From NCBI GenBank assembly GCA_016271365.2, contig CM028136.1, positions 473,058,001 through 473,122,000 of the forward strand: DNA of 64,000 nt, in the 5' to 3' direction. The DNA comes from Neoceratodus forsteri. Its lineage: Eukaryota > Chordata > Ceratodontiformes > Ceratodontidae. The position numbers were made by a program, and so were the translations under genes. Positions 43,686 through 55,370 of the stretch are shown here, in pieces. The notes under the pieces are model-generated. The model had not been told where the DNA came from. It searched no databases and saw only the letters and a program-made list of their open reading frames with translations. The first letter of the stretch is position 1. Each line of letters starts with the position of its first letter.

Positions 43686-44896
43686 AGTGAAACCTTTTCC
43701 AAAACCTTCCCTTATTTTTTCATTTGCCTCTCTGTCTGGATACTTTTGTAACTATTTTTCAAGAGCTTCAATCTTGATGGGGGTATTGGCTTTCGAAAAA
43801 CTGTCCCTGCATTCTGTACCCTGGTTTTCTTCTCCCATCTCCCCCCATCACTCCTCTTCTCCCTTAATAGGCTTGACCTCCCCTTCCCATGTACCCTCAT
43901 CCTCTGGTTCCCCTGCTTCATGTTTGGCCTTGGTACCCTTGTCCACCCACCCAAAAGGGCTGGTTGGTCATTCCTTGTGTCCCCCCTTGTTGTCCACCCT
44001 GACTCCAAGTTGTCCGACATCTTGAGGCTGGGTTGGACTTCTGCATTTTGAACATGTGTGCCTGAATCTGCATTGCAGCCATAAACAAAATGCCCTATTG
44101 TAACACCAACAGCATTTTTGGATTAACGCCCCTTTCCTGCCTCCCTCTCCTTCAGGTGTGGACTGGTCAGTAACATAGTCCATCCATAAGTCTAATTGTT
44201 TTTTGTCCCACCTAACATCCTCATATGTCACCATCCTCTACCGGAAAACCTCATCATAATACAACCAACCAACACCCCCTTGGCTTTTACTCTCCTTATA
44301 ATCGATGAATACTTGATAAAGAGGTATCCCCAATTCTGGCTTCTTTTCCATGACTATGACTGAGTAGGTGGTGAAACCCACAAACCCGCCATCCCACATC
44401 TTTCCTTTTGTAAACTAATTTTCTTCTTTCTTTCTTTCCCAAGAGAACCACTGCTGCTGCCATCTTGCTCTTGTCTGTATTCTCTGCTTCTTCATATTTT
44501 GTTACCACCTCCCTACTCACTAAAGCAAAGATGTCCACATACTCTCCTTTCTAAATTTTTTCTTTTGTGGCCAATGGTACATGCTCTCCTATCCTCATGC
44601 CCAGGGCTCCGATCTCTCTTGACCCCTTGCCTACTCTTGTCCCTTCTGTTGTTTTCTCCACCTCATCTGCTGCACCCTTTCCTACTTTAATATCCGCTAA
44701 TGCTTTTTCTAACTGCCCAAATCCCCCTGACCCTAGGGACGATATCATCTGCTCCACATACTCCTTTAAACTGTCCCCAACTGTTCCTAGCACATTACCT
44801 GTAGGTGTTTCCACTCTCTTTGTCATTCCAGGTGCTGCCAGAGGCAGCCTTCCTGGCCCTGTATTGATGAGGCTTGTAGGTGGTTGCCACAGTGAC
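43686..44896 (-). pseudogene. Ngaro gag-like ORF, 3' part
   Basis: Upstream of RT on the coding strand. It includes MTKRVETPTGNVLGTVGDSL (44826), MDIFALVSREV (44538; the start of the conserved DIRS/Ngaro gag block, usually D-I-F-x-L), and near 44100-44040 a cysteine/histidine motif CRFRHTCSKCRSP. That is the C-x-(F/Y)-RH-x-C-x2-C pattern of DIRS-group gag. It is separated from its N-terminal part by the hAT insertion and contains frame changes. Confidence 0.75.
44889..44896. repeat. 8-bp target duplication, left copy (ACAGTGAC)
   Basis: Identical to 45743-45750 and flanking a 14-bp perfect TIR; 8 bp is the hAT length. Confidence 0.95.
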
Positions 44897-45742
44897 TAGG
44901 GTTGCCACCTGTCAGGTTTTTTACCTGGTGATCAGGTTTTCAGGGTCCTTATCAGGTAATCCGGTTTTGCTCTGTGTTGGTCAGGTTTTTGAGCCATTTT
45001 GAGCGCTCACATACTTTTGAAACAGATTTTGTCATCTAATTCTTTGTTTCAGCTGCATGACCAGGTTACAGACAAGTTTTGTTGTCAATATAGCCCTTTG
45101 TTTGTGAAAGCTGTCAACCTGGGAGGTGTAACGTATGGCCATTAACATCATTCACACTTACTTAACCTAATCTTTTCCACTACTGCTGCCCCACCTTTTG
45201 TAACAGTAACAGAGCCAGTTGTCTTCCAGTTTCATTTGCTGGTAAGCACTTTCATCTCAAACAGAATTTAGGCATCTTTAAATGTTTTGGATTATTTTTC
45301 AATCAAGAAAAAAAGGATGGTCACTTCATTGACTTTAAATAGTGATGTGGAAATGAAAAGGAAATGGAGCCAAAAACAATATAAAGTACACTATAGGAAA
45401 CAATTTCTATATACCATGTATACTATTGTATGCTATTTACAGTATTCCCTTGTCTCCTCACAGACCATATCTGTAAATGAGATTTATTTTATCTTTGTAT
45501 GCTTATCATGTAAACCAATGTCACTAAATAAATAAACACATAAGTAAATAACTAGGAAGAACCTGGGAAAGTAACTTTAACAGGTTAAGTACAGTATCTT
45601 AACATTGTGTTGAACTGCTGCTTCAAGTGTTGTTTTTACTGTTATAATAAATGGCTTTGGAGGAGGGGCAATGCACGATGAGTCATGACAAGGAGTGGGG
45701 CTTAGGATCCGGTTTTTGCTTCATTCAAAGGTGGCAACCCTA
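44897..45742. mobile_element. Non-autonomous hAT element nested in the Ngaro element
   Basis: Perfect 14-bp terminal inverted repeats TAGGGTTGCCACCT / AGGTGGCAACCCTA with a perfect 8-bp TSD (ACAGTGAC), 846 bp in all. Interior is AT-rich. It holds one 82-codon open frame (45287-45535), MDYFSIKKKRMVTSLTL..., lysine-rich, possibly a remnant of a transposase N-terminus. No DDE or dimerisation domain is present, so it would have depended on another copy. Confidence 0.93.
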
Positions 45743-45750
45743 ACAGTGAC
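45743..45750. repeat. 8-bp target duplication, right copy (ACAGTGAC)
   Basis: Matches 44889-44896 exactly. Confidence 0.95.
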
Positions 45751-46122
45751 TGTGCAGGAGCTGGGGTCATCGGGAGCAGCTGGGTTGACTCTGGTGTGAC
45801 CACTGGTATGGGTTCTGGTGTCAGTGCAGGAGTGGGCTCAGGCAGAGGTGGAGACATATAACGGGTGGGCTTGGGTGCAGTTGTATGGAGTTGACTGGTC
45901 ATGGAGGACCCACAGGTGTTGGCAGTGGCCTCTTAGGGCTGCGTGGCCTTGCTGGTGGTCACTTTCCCTTTCCGCCCCGTCCCTCTCAGCCTTTCGCTTT
46001 TCTCCCAGCCTCCAAGGTTCCTTCCTCTCCACCAGTTCCCACATCTTGTTGGCCTTCTCTGCCAGCTCCAGTATTGCACTGTACGCATCTTCTTTTGTAG
46101 GCCTGCTCTTTCTCTGCACCAT
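45751..46122 (-). pseudogene. Ngaro gag-like ORF, N-terminal part
   Basis: Starts MVQRKSRPTKEDAYSAILEL (46122), a charged helical segment with KANKMWELVERKEPWRLGEK, and continues to the hAT insertion point. A Pro/Glu/Thr-rich frame (TPEPIPVVTPESTQLLP) is also readable near 45800. Assignment as gag rests on its position at the 5' side of the element. Confidence 0.55.
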
Positions 46123-46572
46123 CTCTCATCTTGAAGTCTCTATAAAATTCTCAGAAAGCTGAAAAAAGATTTCATGTTAGCTCAAGCCAGTTAGACCTGT
46201 ACTTCCTGTGTTTGTTGAGCCCTGTGATTTATCTGCTTAACTTCCCTGTCTCTCATCCCCTCCCAGTTCTTGTTCCCCTGGAATCCCCAGGCCCCTTGCC
46301 AAAATCTGTGATCGGGTGTGCTCCCTGGGAAGGGGTGCCCTGCTGCCCCCGGCAAAGTACTGTGGGTCCCGGTTCAAATCTTTGCACAAATGTGCTTTTT
46401 TTTTTTAAATTCTCAATGGAATTGCGAGTGGGCCCTGGCTTAACTCTGTGGCCTGTACCAGGAGGCTTAAGTCCAACCCAAATTGTGGGTGGGCCCCTGT
46501 TCCACTTTTCTTAAAACCCCCATCCTTGTAAACCAAACAATCATTCATCTTCCTTTTAGTGGCCATCCTCTT

Positions 46573-46602
46573 TTATATATATATATAAATATATATATAT
46601 TT
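46573..46602. repeat. (TA)n microsatellite
   Basis: TATATATATATATAAATATATATATATTTT. Confidence 0.9.
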
Positions 46603-46904
46603 TTTTATGGTTATAATCTTAATAATACCCTAATAGTTCCAAATTAAACATGTGGCCCAGATTACTGATATTAGGCAATACCTCATCATCTGGATGTTAA
46701 CCTGCTGTAACTGCCCCTTTGTTCAGCTGTTAGACCTTAAGTGACTGGATATTGTACTAAACAGCGTGGGCCCTTATATGTTCTTATTAGATTCTCCCCC
46801 AAATTGTCTCCGATCCCGGATTAACTATTTTTCCGTCTTCCCTTTATTCCCCTGGTACAGGATCCTCTTTATGGCCTCTCATTTGTTGCTGGACCTCTGG
46901 CCAA

Positions 46905-47460
46905 GGCCTCGCGGTGCTGATGTCAGACACCTACCGACTGTGTGGCATACTCGCCTGAACTGTGCTTTTTTGCCATTATTATCTTCATCCCCTAAAACTG
47001 TACTTGCTCCAAAAGAAAATATATTCCCAGGCCCCCTTTCCATTCTTTATACTGGGTTCTCCCTTTGCATTCTCTCTCTTTAGGTGGGCAACCACCAGAC
47101 CTTCTGGCCCTGACATCAGACACCATACGACTGAATGGCCCCACTCACCAGGCCCTCTGTTCTCTCCAACCACACGCCCTACAAATATTGCCCCCCAAAT
47201 ATAACAAACCCTCCTTTGTCCTCCAAAAAATCAGCTGCATGCCTCTCTTCCTTTTCTTCATACTGGGTGCCCCATTTTCCTTCTCTCTTTTTCACTGGGC
47301 CGTCAAACCAGATCACACGGCCTTGACATCAGATGCCAAATGACCGCATGGTCCTGCTCACTAGGCCCTCTGTTTTCTACAGCTGTGTGCCCCCCAAATT
47401 CTGCCTCCCAAACACAACAAACCCTATGTTTTCTCCCAACCAGCTGGCTGGTCTCCCTGA
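46905..47460. repeat. Tandem repeat of ~205 bp, three diverged units
   Basis: Units 2 and 3 are the most alike: ACACGCCCTACAAATATTGC versus TGTGCCCCCCAAATTCTGCC, then AACAAACCCT(C/A)..., and both include TTCATACTGGGTGCC or TATACTGGGTTCTCC. Unit 1 is decayed. Confidence 0.65.
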
Positions 47461-47867
47461 GTTTTTTTTTTTGCTTACAATCTTTCTCCCAGCATGTGCT
47501 CAACCCCTTTCTCTGCCCTGCCTGGTGCTCCACAGCATGGCTGCTCCACACAGCCCAAACAGACGTTCTCCCAATTCTCCTGCCCAGCCAGCATTTCCGT
47601 ACTTGGCAGGCCTCCCCAGTGCTCTGTCTTTTAAATTATCTTAGCATTACTCTAGAAAAACCTGCCTTACACTTTTTACTTCTTGGTGATCACCTCTGTA
47701 TCCTGTTGTCACCTCTTCTTCTCATTCTAGCTCATTCTCCGTGAATGTCAAGTAAACCAGATGGTAGTTTGCACAAAACCGTAGTCCTTCTTACCCTCTT
47801 TGGAGCCACTGCTTTAACGCATGAGCTCAACCTCTTTGCCAAATCTAATGTGCTGCCCCAATTCTGA

Positions 47868-48145
47868 GTGTACAACATTTTGTGCGGCAAAATAGGCTGA
47901 TTTCCTCTGTGCAGCCCCCTATATCCTGGGACTTGGCCCCACCTTCTCCTTTCTCTTGCCCTATTGTCTCCTGCTTATCCCACCTCACGACTCCTCCTCT
48001 CTTGCAGTGTCATCATGCCTCCTATGACTCATTCTTTCTCCTCCCCCTTACCCCCATCTCTCTCTGTGCAACTTTTCCCTTTTTGGTTGGAGTCCAGCAG
48101 GACAACTTGGTCTGCTCCCTTTAATGGACGAACTCCATTATCCTG
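47868..48145 (-). repeat. Split direct repeat A1 (5' terminus of the Ngaro element)
   Basis: Same sequence as A2 (39912-40171) in the same orientation, ending in AACTCCATTATCCTG at 48145. It contains a small insertion relative to A2 near 48050 (CCCATCTCTCTC). Confidence 0.9.
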
Positions 48146-48929
48146 CTTTACCAGTGTGTTTTCAGAGATGTTTGGGGTTTCTTTTTTGTAGGCTTTCTAT
48201 GTGAGAATGTAGTTGTAGCAAAGTATCAAGTAAAGGATCACTGTCACCAACCCCTTCAAAAGCACATTCAAATTTATAATCAGTAGGGCCATCAAAACTC
48301 TTTACATATTTGAATCAAAATCAATTCAGAATGAAAATATGTATACAAGAAAAACTTATCTTACTACTCAAAAGCAAGCATTGTAGTTAATGCTTCATTT
48401 CAGTGAATGGGGCAAGTTGCATCTTTTCTCACACCTATTGTTTCAGTCTCTGTAGCAGTAAAATGTTTTCTGATGGTCTGCTTCAACACAGATTTTAAGT
48501 GCTAAAGTGTACATATGCATGGCCAGAGAATTTTGAAACAAAACCAGTGAAGTGAATCACAAGAAAGCAGAGTGACATTGAACCCCTCCTCACCTCACAC
48601 TGTATTGTTTTAGCCCAATCCAAGTCTGTGTATCAAATTGTTATCATATTTGAGTAGATTTCCTTGAGAATTTAAATATTTTTATACAATTTCAGTCAAA
48701 AATTCACTAAATTGCAAGAAATTGCAGATTTTGTGCAGAGTATGGTGAAAACTGCAGAAACTGTGGAAAAACTGCAGGTGCAATTTTCCAGTGCCTCTAG
48801 TGATGGGAAACAATATGAAATGGCTGATTGTCCAGCAGAGAAGTGGAGATGAGGAATGGCTAAGGTGCAAGAATCCCTGAAAATGAGGAAGCAGGAGGCA
48901 GAGGGAATGAGGGAGAGGACAGTTACATT
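48146..48929. other. Unassigned; possible transposon terminus at 48799
   Basis: The minus strand from 48799 reads TAGAGGCACTGGAAAATTGC and then TTCCACAGTTTCTGCAG. This resembles the minus-strand sequence inward of 38910 (CCCCACAATTTCTGCAA) and suggests the same family of ends. No partner end or TSD identified. Confidence 0.35.
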
Positions 48930-49862
48930 TATGTAACACATTTCCTATTCAGGTTACCTCCCAGAAGGATTTGTGTACTCATGATGCTTTGCACTGGGTT
49001 TAGGCTTTAGAATGCATGTGAGTGATTGGGAGAGACTTACAAAAACCAAACAAATTGTAAAACACCTAGGTTTTTTTTAGATTTTTTTTGTTTGTTTGTT
49101 TCATGTATGCATCCTACATTCTGTTCTTCTTCTAAACAGCTTCTGTATTATATTGTTTCTTTTGTGTACTACACCTAACTGTAATGGGTACCTCATATAT
49201 TGATCTGTAGTGCACTGGTTGCTGTGATAAAGAAGTGATTACATTGTGCTCTGTGGCTACGGTATACTGTGGGACTAATTGTGATTAAAAAAACTGATTG
49301 CTCACAACGGCCATATGTTGGGCTGTTGCTGATCAAACAAAGTTGACACTTACACAAGGTCTACAATCCAGGATATGGAGCATAAGCAAAGAACGTAGGT
49401 AGGAACTAAGAATTAAATACAGGTAGTGCATGGACTATGGGATTATATAGAATGTATATTTATGTGAGAGATGTCCTACTCAGTCCCACCACAGAAGGAT
49501 GTGCATACCATGATTCGTTGCTCTGGGTTTAAGGGTTAGAATGTATGTATGTGGCTTGCAGAAATTTACAAAAAAAGGGGGAAATTGTGTTTCTTCATGT
49601 ATCTTTAATTCATTCTATATACTGCTCCTCTTCTAAACAGTCTCTGTATTATGCTACATCTCTGGTATGATATTGTACATCTAACTGTAATGGGGGCCTC
49701 ATTTAATGGCCTGTAGTGAACTGGCTGCTTTAGTGAAGGAATTATTGCATTATACTGGATTGTCATGGTTCTTTGTGAGCTGGTAGTGATTACACTAGCT
49801 GATTGCTCTCCATGGCCCTTTCTTGAGCTGTTTCTAATCAAACATTTTGACACTCATTATGT
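48930..49862 (+). repeat. Diverged tandem duplication, period about 506 bp
   Basis: 48930-49350 and 49450-49862 share in order: AGAAGGAT(T)TGTG, TGGGTTTA(A)GG, TTAGAATG(C/T)ATGT, CTTCTTCTAAACAG / CCTCTTCTAAACAGT, CTAACTGTAATGGG (49175 and 49685), CCTCAT(A/T)TA, CTGTAGTG(C/A)ACTGG and CTGATTGCTC. Both ends read like copies of one unknown dispersed element. Confidence 0.7.
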
Positions 49863-50649
49863 TTGGTTACATTATTACCTAAATGAGATGCCACATCTCA
49901 ATTCAATCGGGATTCTGCTTCTGCATGTAGCACCTGATGCCTCTCAGTACACGTTGGTACTCTGATTTTTATTTTTGTCATCAGTGTATAAGGAGAGATG
50001 ATGAGGGGAATCAAGTTAAGGGAGTTTTATGTTTAGGGCCTTGTTGAAGACTTTTAGAGAGTAAAGGTGACAGTCATATTTGTGATGGCAATCATAGATC
50101 AGTAAAAGTGTCCATGAATTGTAAAGTGACTTGCCTTTAAGAAAATCCAATGTTCTGCATTTGTTGGGGTTAACATAGTCTTACATGATATGCTTTTAGC
50201 CAATCAGGACTGGAATATTCTTAAAGATTTTATATGTGCCCCCCCTCCAAATGAAGGATTATTAGATAGCCCACTGAACGCCCCTGCTAGTAAAGATTTT
50301 CCAGTGTTTTGATGAGGTATGTGCTGGGCATAAAATGGACAGGCAGGATCTAGTAAATGGGGCCAGAGAGAGAGTTCCATGTGCAAGTGCCTGGTGCATG
50401 GCATTCTAAAGTGTAAAAGGAGTCTACTAGGGCATCAAAAGGGGGCTACAAGATTGGGTTGGTCTTAGCCCTCCTTCTTTTTTGGGAGAGCACTCGGGAA
50501 GAATGGTAACAACTATCTGGCAGACAACAGTGGGGCTTGGATCTTTCTATCACTGCCTGGAAAGCAGACTTGATGCAATGCATAATCTGAAAGATAGACA
50601 CCAACTCATGCAAATCCAGATAAGATGGCTATGTTGTACTGTCTACCAG
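49863..50649. other. No recognisable feature
   Basis: Unassigned sequence. Confidence 0.4.
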
Positions 50650-51620
50650 ATAATCAAATCAAAAATCAAATCAAATCAAACTTTATTTATAAAAAGTGCC
50701 TTTCCAAAACCAAGGCGCTTGTACATAATTATTTAGCATAAATCAATAAATAAAACAAGAAATGAAAACTATAACTACAACGAATTAAAACACATAACAG
50801 CAGCCATTAAAAATCAGTACATGCTAGGCTGAACAAAAATGTCTTCAAAGCTACTTTAAAGCTTTGGACAGTCGTGCGATCTCACACCTGATGAGGTAGA
50901 GAATTCCACAGGGTTGGGGCCAGAAAAGTAAACAACCTGGCCCCAGATGTCTTTAAACAACCCTGGAATCACTAACTATCCCTCGTCAAGTGGATCAGAG
51001 AGGGCGGGAGCGACAGTAGGGATGAAGGAGATCTTGCAGGTAGCCAGGTCCCTCATCATGAAGGGCCTTATAGGTCAGCAAATTGACCTTGAAGGTGATC
51101 CACCACTGTACTGGCAGCTAGTGCAGTCTGCGGAGCACAGGCATTATATAACTGGTCCTGGATGTACCAGTCAACAGCCTGTCTGCCGCATTCTGCACAA
51201 GCTGCAGGCGAAAGATATCAACCCCCGCTAGCCCAAGGTAAAGGGCATTGCAGTAGTCAAGGTGGGAGATAACAAAGGCATGGACTAAGGTTGGAAGGTT
51301 GTAGGAAGGAACCAGGTGCTTCACCCAGGAGTTATTCCTCAGATGGTAAAAAGAGGTTTTGACAACTACCGACACCTGAGATTTAAGTGTCAGACAGTCA
51401 TCAAATATAACGCCCAGGTTCCACACCCAGTCTGCGGTAGTTAGCTGAACAGCCTCAAGTCATAGACCTGAAGGTGATCCTGCCAACAAACCTGCCTCCA
51501 GGCAACCTGGATCCACAACCAATGCTTCATTTTTTTTCTGGGTTTAACTGCAGCCAACTCACTGTCATCCAATCCTGGATTTCAGCGAGACAGTTATTCC
51601 TCAATGGGTCAACAGCACAG
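50650..51620 (-). mobile_element. L2-type LINE, 5'-truncated, reverse orientation
   Basis: The minus strand reads WMTVSWLQLNPEK (about 51580-51540), then NLGVIFDDCLTLKSQVSVVV, FVISHLDYCNALYLGL, LQLVQNAADRLLTGTSRTSY and IMPVLRRLH (51426-51118), the C-terminal domain of L2-group proteins. The 3' tail is a set of ATTTG-type repeats (plus strand ATCAAATCAAA...CAAATCAAAC, 50653-50682) after TTTATTTATAAAAAGTGCC. Tails of this kind are typical of vertebrate L2. Confidence 0.87.
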
Positions 51621-52561
51621 GTGAAAGAGGACCCTTTTTTGGTAAAGCCTGTCTGTGGTACTGGGAAAAAAAGACAGAAATTGTTCAAGTTATTCACGTC
51701 ATCATTGCCAGTTGAGGGATGCAGGGGGAAAAAGGCATGAGAACTGTTACAGTCAGTAGCCCATTTGGGAAGTGGGACAAGGTTAAATATTTATTGCTAA
51801 CCAAGAAATAATGACCAAAATACATTAGGATTGGACTGAGTAAAAGCAAAGCTCTGAACCAGAATAAGACAACCCAAGTTAACTTGCCAAGCATCAGCAA
51901 AATACCCAACAACAGGGAGCCTATGTTCACAGTAGAATGGCCAGGGGTTTCAGAAAGTAGATTAGGGGTGCTATGAACCATCAATAAAGACATGAGGTGG
52001 TATTTTCAGAGGTTATATAAAATGTGCAAAATTTCATGTTACATCAGGTGAAATTCCCCCAGAGGAGAGATGCCAGGATGTTAGGAGACACCAGGGGACT
52101 CTGCTAAACCCCGTTTCTGACTGTTGTGAATATTGTGTCCCTCCCCCATTGGCAAGCTACTGACTGCATGGTACTGAATTGTATTGTAATACTGGTATCC
52201 TGATCCAAAAGTCAGTTCTCTCAGGATAGCCTACAGTATATCTGTACAGTATCTGTCCAAAAGCATTCAGGATAAGGGCTACTTTGTTCTGGGTTCTTTA
52301 ATGTTTATAGGGGTTAAAATTGCTCTGCTTCGTCAATATATATTGGTAGTTAAATTGCTTATTTCTAATTTCTGTGGGTTTTCAGTACTCCACAGGTAAT
52401 ATTATACTGCTTTATTACTGATATTTTCATTTAATTTGCTATAGCTACTAGCAAACTGATTCAGCACCTGTATATTATTCTACCATCCTATTCACTAGCC
52501 TAAGACTGCATTAGTGCCTGTGCTTTATTTTACCTATTTTTTTTACTATTTATTTATCACC
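51621..52561. other. No recognisable feature
   Basis: Unassigned. Open frames here show no supported domain. Confidence 0.4.
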
Positions 52562-53075
52562 TGTTGCTTCCTCCAGTGGCCCCCTTCAGACCCCCCCCAG
52601 ACCCATGATCTGGCTCCCCTGGGATGTACCTTTACCACAGTCCTCTGACATAGCATCCATGGTTGTGCCCAGCCACTGGTGTGGTGTCAGTGAGGGGTCA
52701 ATCCTTCATCCTGCCACTTGGAAGGGTTTTTCCTCCAATTCTCCTCCCTGGGCCCATGAACGTACAATGGGCACAATATCCAAACTCCACCCCTGCGGAG
52801 ATGATTCCAGAGCCCTGAAAGTGGGATCCTTTCTCTTTGCATTGGTGCATGCAAGTGCTGCCACCCAGCCACCTCAGGGTATCAGGCAAGCAGCGTGTCA
52901 CAGCAACCTCCCTCATCATGGTAGGAGAGCTACCCTGGGATGCTCTGTCCTTCCTCTCACTGCCAGCTCCTGAGCAACCTGAGCCCATTCCCAAGCACAG
53001 TTCACCAGCATGGCAGGAGGTAAGGCGCCCAGCACCTCAGCCCTCCATGCCACCGGGCCTGGCTATTTTATCTAT
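52562..53075 (+). repeat. GC-rich dispersed repeat, copy 2
   Basis: Partner of 29640-30250. Shared end block: GCATGGCA(G/C)GAG then CCAGCACCTCAG(C/T)CCTC, then CACC(G/A)(G/C)(G/T)(G/A)CC. Contains a C-run at 52591-52599. Confidence 0.45.
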
Positions 53076-53825
53076 TTTTAATAGTGGAATTTCCAATCAG
53101 AGCCACACTGTGTACCATCCTGAAACTGCAAAAGTCCTTACTCTCTTTGCCAGACCAGCCAGTTGTGACCTGCAATTTATTTATTTATTTACTAATTTAA
53201 GAGTTTAACCAGGGAAGGCATACTGAATGGAGTACCGCTCGATTCCAGATGCATCCTGAGGGGGAGGGTATATACAGTAATGTACATCAGGTTTAGATAA
53301 ATACATATACAGCATCTTACACAAGGATTGTACAGTTAGATATACAGCATCATACACAAGGATTACACAGTACAGGCATCTCATGAAAGATATATTTCAA
53401 AGCGGTGGGTGCAAAGGGTACAGTAGCTGCCTGAAGAGCAGGAAGGGGAGTTATCCTGCTAGTGGATCCAGGGGACCAATAATTAGCAGCCTTGCAACAC
53501 CCATGAAGGTCATTGGCCCATGAGTACTAACAGAATCACAAGTATGATTTAGAATCGTCTACCAGCTAATGTGCTCCAGGTACTAGGGTGTGAGCATAGA
53601 CAAATACTTAGTGAGGGGCCAGTTATGCTGGGAGGTTAAGGTGGGGGGTGGGATAAAAAGGTATCACGGGGGGGCAGCCTGCATGTGCAGGTGGGGGTGA
53701 CAAGCGCCTTGAGGAGATGGTTGACTTGTTGAGAGTTGTCAGTGTGCCTAATGTCAGCCAGTAAGGTTTAGGCAACTGGTAATTGAAGGCGGCTTGGCCT
53801 TTGGCTGTGGTCATGTGTAGGATAT

Positions 53826-55370
53826 TCAGAAGCCAGGTTTCTGTGTGCCTGAGAGAGTACGTAGAGGGGTTTTGAGGTGAGAGGTAGATTCCAGGTAGGG
53901 GAGGGACTGTGCCCAGACTTTAGCAGTTGTCCTAGCACAGTGGACCAGCCTTTGATTCTGGAACAAGGGTAGTTGTAGAGACTTGTAGAGATCACAGTGG
54001 TACATTTGGGGGGTAGCCAGAGAGAAGTGGCAGAAGGCATGGAAGAGGGGAACAAGTCTGGCTAGGGTGATCTTGGGGGCGGCGCTGTAAACAACATTGC
54101 CATAATCAATTACAGGGAGGATCATTTTCAGCAGGATTTCCCTGCGGGTCTCCAATGGGATGCAACCTCTGTTTTGAAATACGGCACCCAGCTTGGGATG
54201 CAGTTTCTTGTGTATTGAATCGATATGAGCTGACAAGTTGAGGTGCTGGTCAAGCCAGACCCCAAGGTACTGGAAGGAGGTGCAGGACTCCAAAGGAGTC
54301 CCATCAATGGTCTGGAAGGTGGGGGTGGTGGGGAGTGGGGAGAGTCTCTGTCTAGTGCTGAAAATAAGGGAGGTAGTTTTCTTGGGGTTTAGAAAGAGCT
54401 GGTTTGAGTGAAACCAGAGCTGGGCAGCATTGAAGTCCTTCTGAATTCTAGCGACCACTTCTGTGGGGGAGGGACCCGATGCAAACAGAACAGTGTCATC
54501 TGTGTACATGTGGATGTATGTATGCAGGCATACTGATGGCAGGTCATTCAGTAAAATGGAGAACAGTACTGGGCCAAGGATCGAGCCTTGGAGGACCCCA
54601 GTGGTTATGGAGAGGGGGGTAGAAGTATTGTGGCCTATTCTAACAGATTGAGTCTTGCCGGCTAGGTATGATTGGAATCAGTTGGTGGTAGTTTCCAAGA
54701 GTCCAGGATGGGTGCGTTAGGATAGTAGGAGGGGTTGGGAGACAGTGTCAAATGCCTTGGCAAGGTCTATGAAAATTGCTGATGTGATGTGCCCATGATT
54801 CATACCCTTGAGGACGGTGTTGGTGAGCCATAATAAGGAGGTGGTGGTGGAATGGGACTTCCTAAATCTGGATTGATAAGGTGAGAGGAAGGCGGAGGAG
54901 TCAAGAAAGGAGGAGAGTTGGGTGAACACGAGGCGTTCCTGAAGTCTGGCTAGGGTGGAGAGTGGGGAGATAGGGCGGTAGTTGCCGGATGAGGCGGGGT
55001 CACCCCCTTTTGGGAGAGGGATGACTGTGGCATGTTTCCAGTCTGTTGGGACTGTAGCATGTGAGAAAGAGAGGTTGAAAAGAGTGGCCAGAGGGGCGGG
55101 AATGGCTGGGGCAGATAGGTGGAGCATTTTGGAGTCCAGGCTCAAGGGGCATTTCCCTTTGGAGGGGTTGAGCCCCCTCAGGGCTTCTAGCACTTCAGTT
55201 GGAGCAACCATGCGAAAGGCAAAGGGCGGGGAGGTGGGTGAAGAATTGGTGTCCGGGCTGAAGTGGTGTTGGGGGAGAGAGGATAGCAGAGTGGATGCAC
55301 AGCTAGTAAAAAAGGTGGGTGTTAAAAACAGAGGACACAGCATCTGGTTCAGTAACGGTGAGGCCATCAA
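53826..55370 (-). pseudogene. LINE reverse transcriptase
   Basis: Coding order on the minus strand: EVLEALRGLNPSKGKCPLSL (about 55200), DWKHATVIPLPKGGDP, NYRPISPLSTLARLQERLV (about 54985), HSTTTSLLWLTNTVLKGMNH, IFIDLAKAFDTV (54770-54740; first catalytic Asp), GVLQGSILGP in another frame (about 54595), and the catalytic box MYTDDTVLFASG (54509; YxDD kept). It then runs FQYLGVWLDQHLNLSAHIDS and VIDYGNVVYSAAP (54255-54080), the C-terminal domain. At least one frame change between the two halves (around 54510-54720) inactivates it. Confidence 0.9.

Larger units (their letters stand above)
46123..47867 (-). other. Ngaro 5' region with a three-unit internal repeat
   Basis: Between A1 and gag. It holds three related segments of about 205 bp (landmarks GATGTCAGACACC at 46918, GACATCAGACACC at 47112 and GACATCAGATGCC at 47326, each followed by a CTCACCAGGCCCTCTGTT-type stretch and CCAAATATAACAAACCCT). 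A TA-rich run (46573-46600) and a tRNA-like B box GGTTCAAATC near 46374 are also visible. Confidence 0.6.
39459..48145 (-). mobile_element. Ngaro-type (DIRS order) tyrosine-recombinase retrotransposon, near complete
   Basis: An 8.7 kb element on the minus strand. Reading 5' to 3': repeat A1 (48145-47868), gag (46122-43968), RT/RNase H (43685-42283), tyrosine recombinase (41991-41349), repeat B1 (40550-40171), A2 (40171-39912) and B2 (39835-39459). A1 matches A2 and B1 matches B2, which is the split-direct-repeat plan of Ngaro/PAT-type elements. DIRS1 proper has inverted terminal repeats. Junctions share T(G/A)TCCTG at 39459, 40171 and 48139, the likely recombination core. No target duplication is expected or seen. 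It is interrupted by a hAT element at 44897-45742. Genes are broken. Confidence 0.87.
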
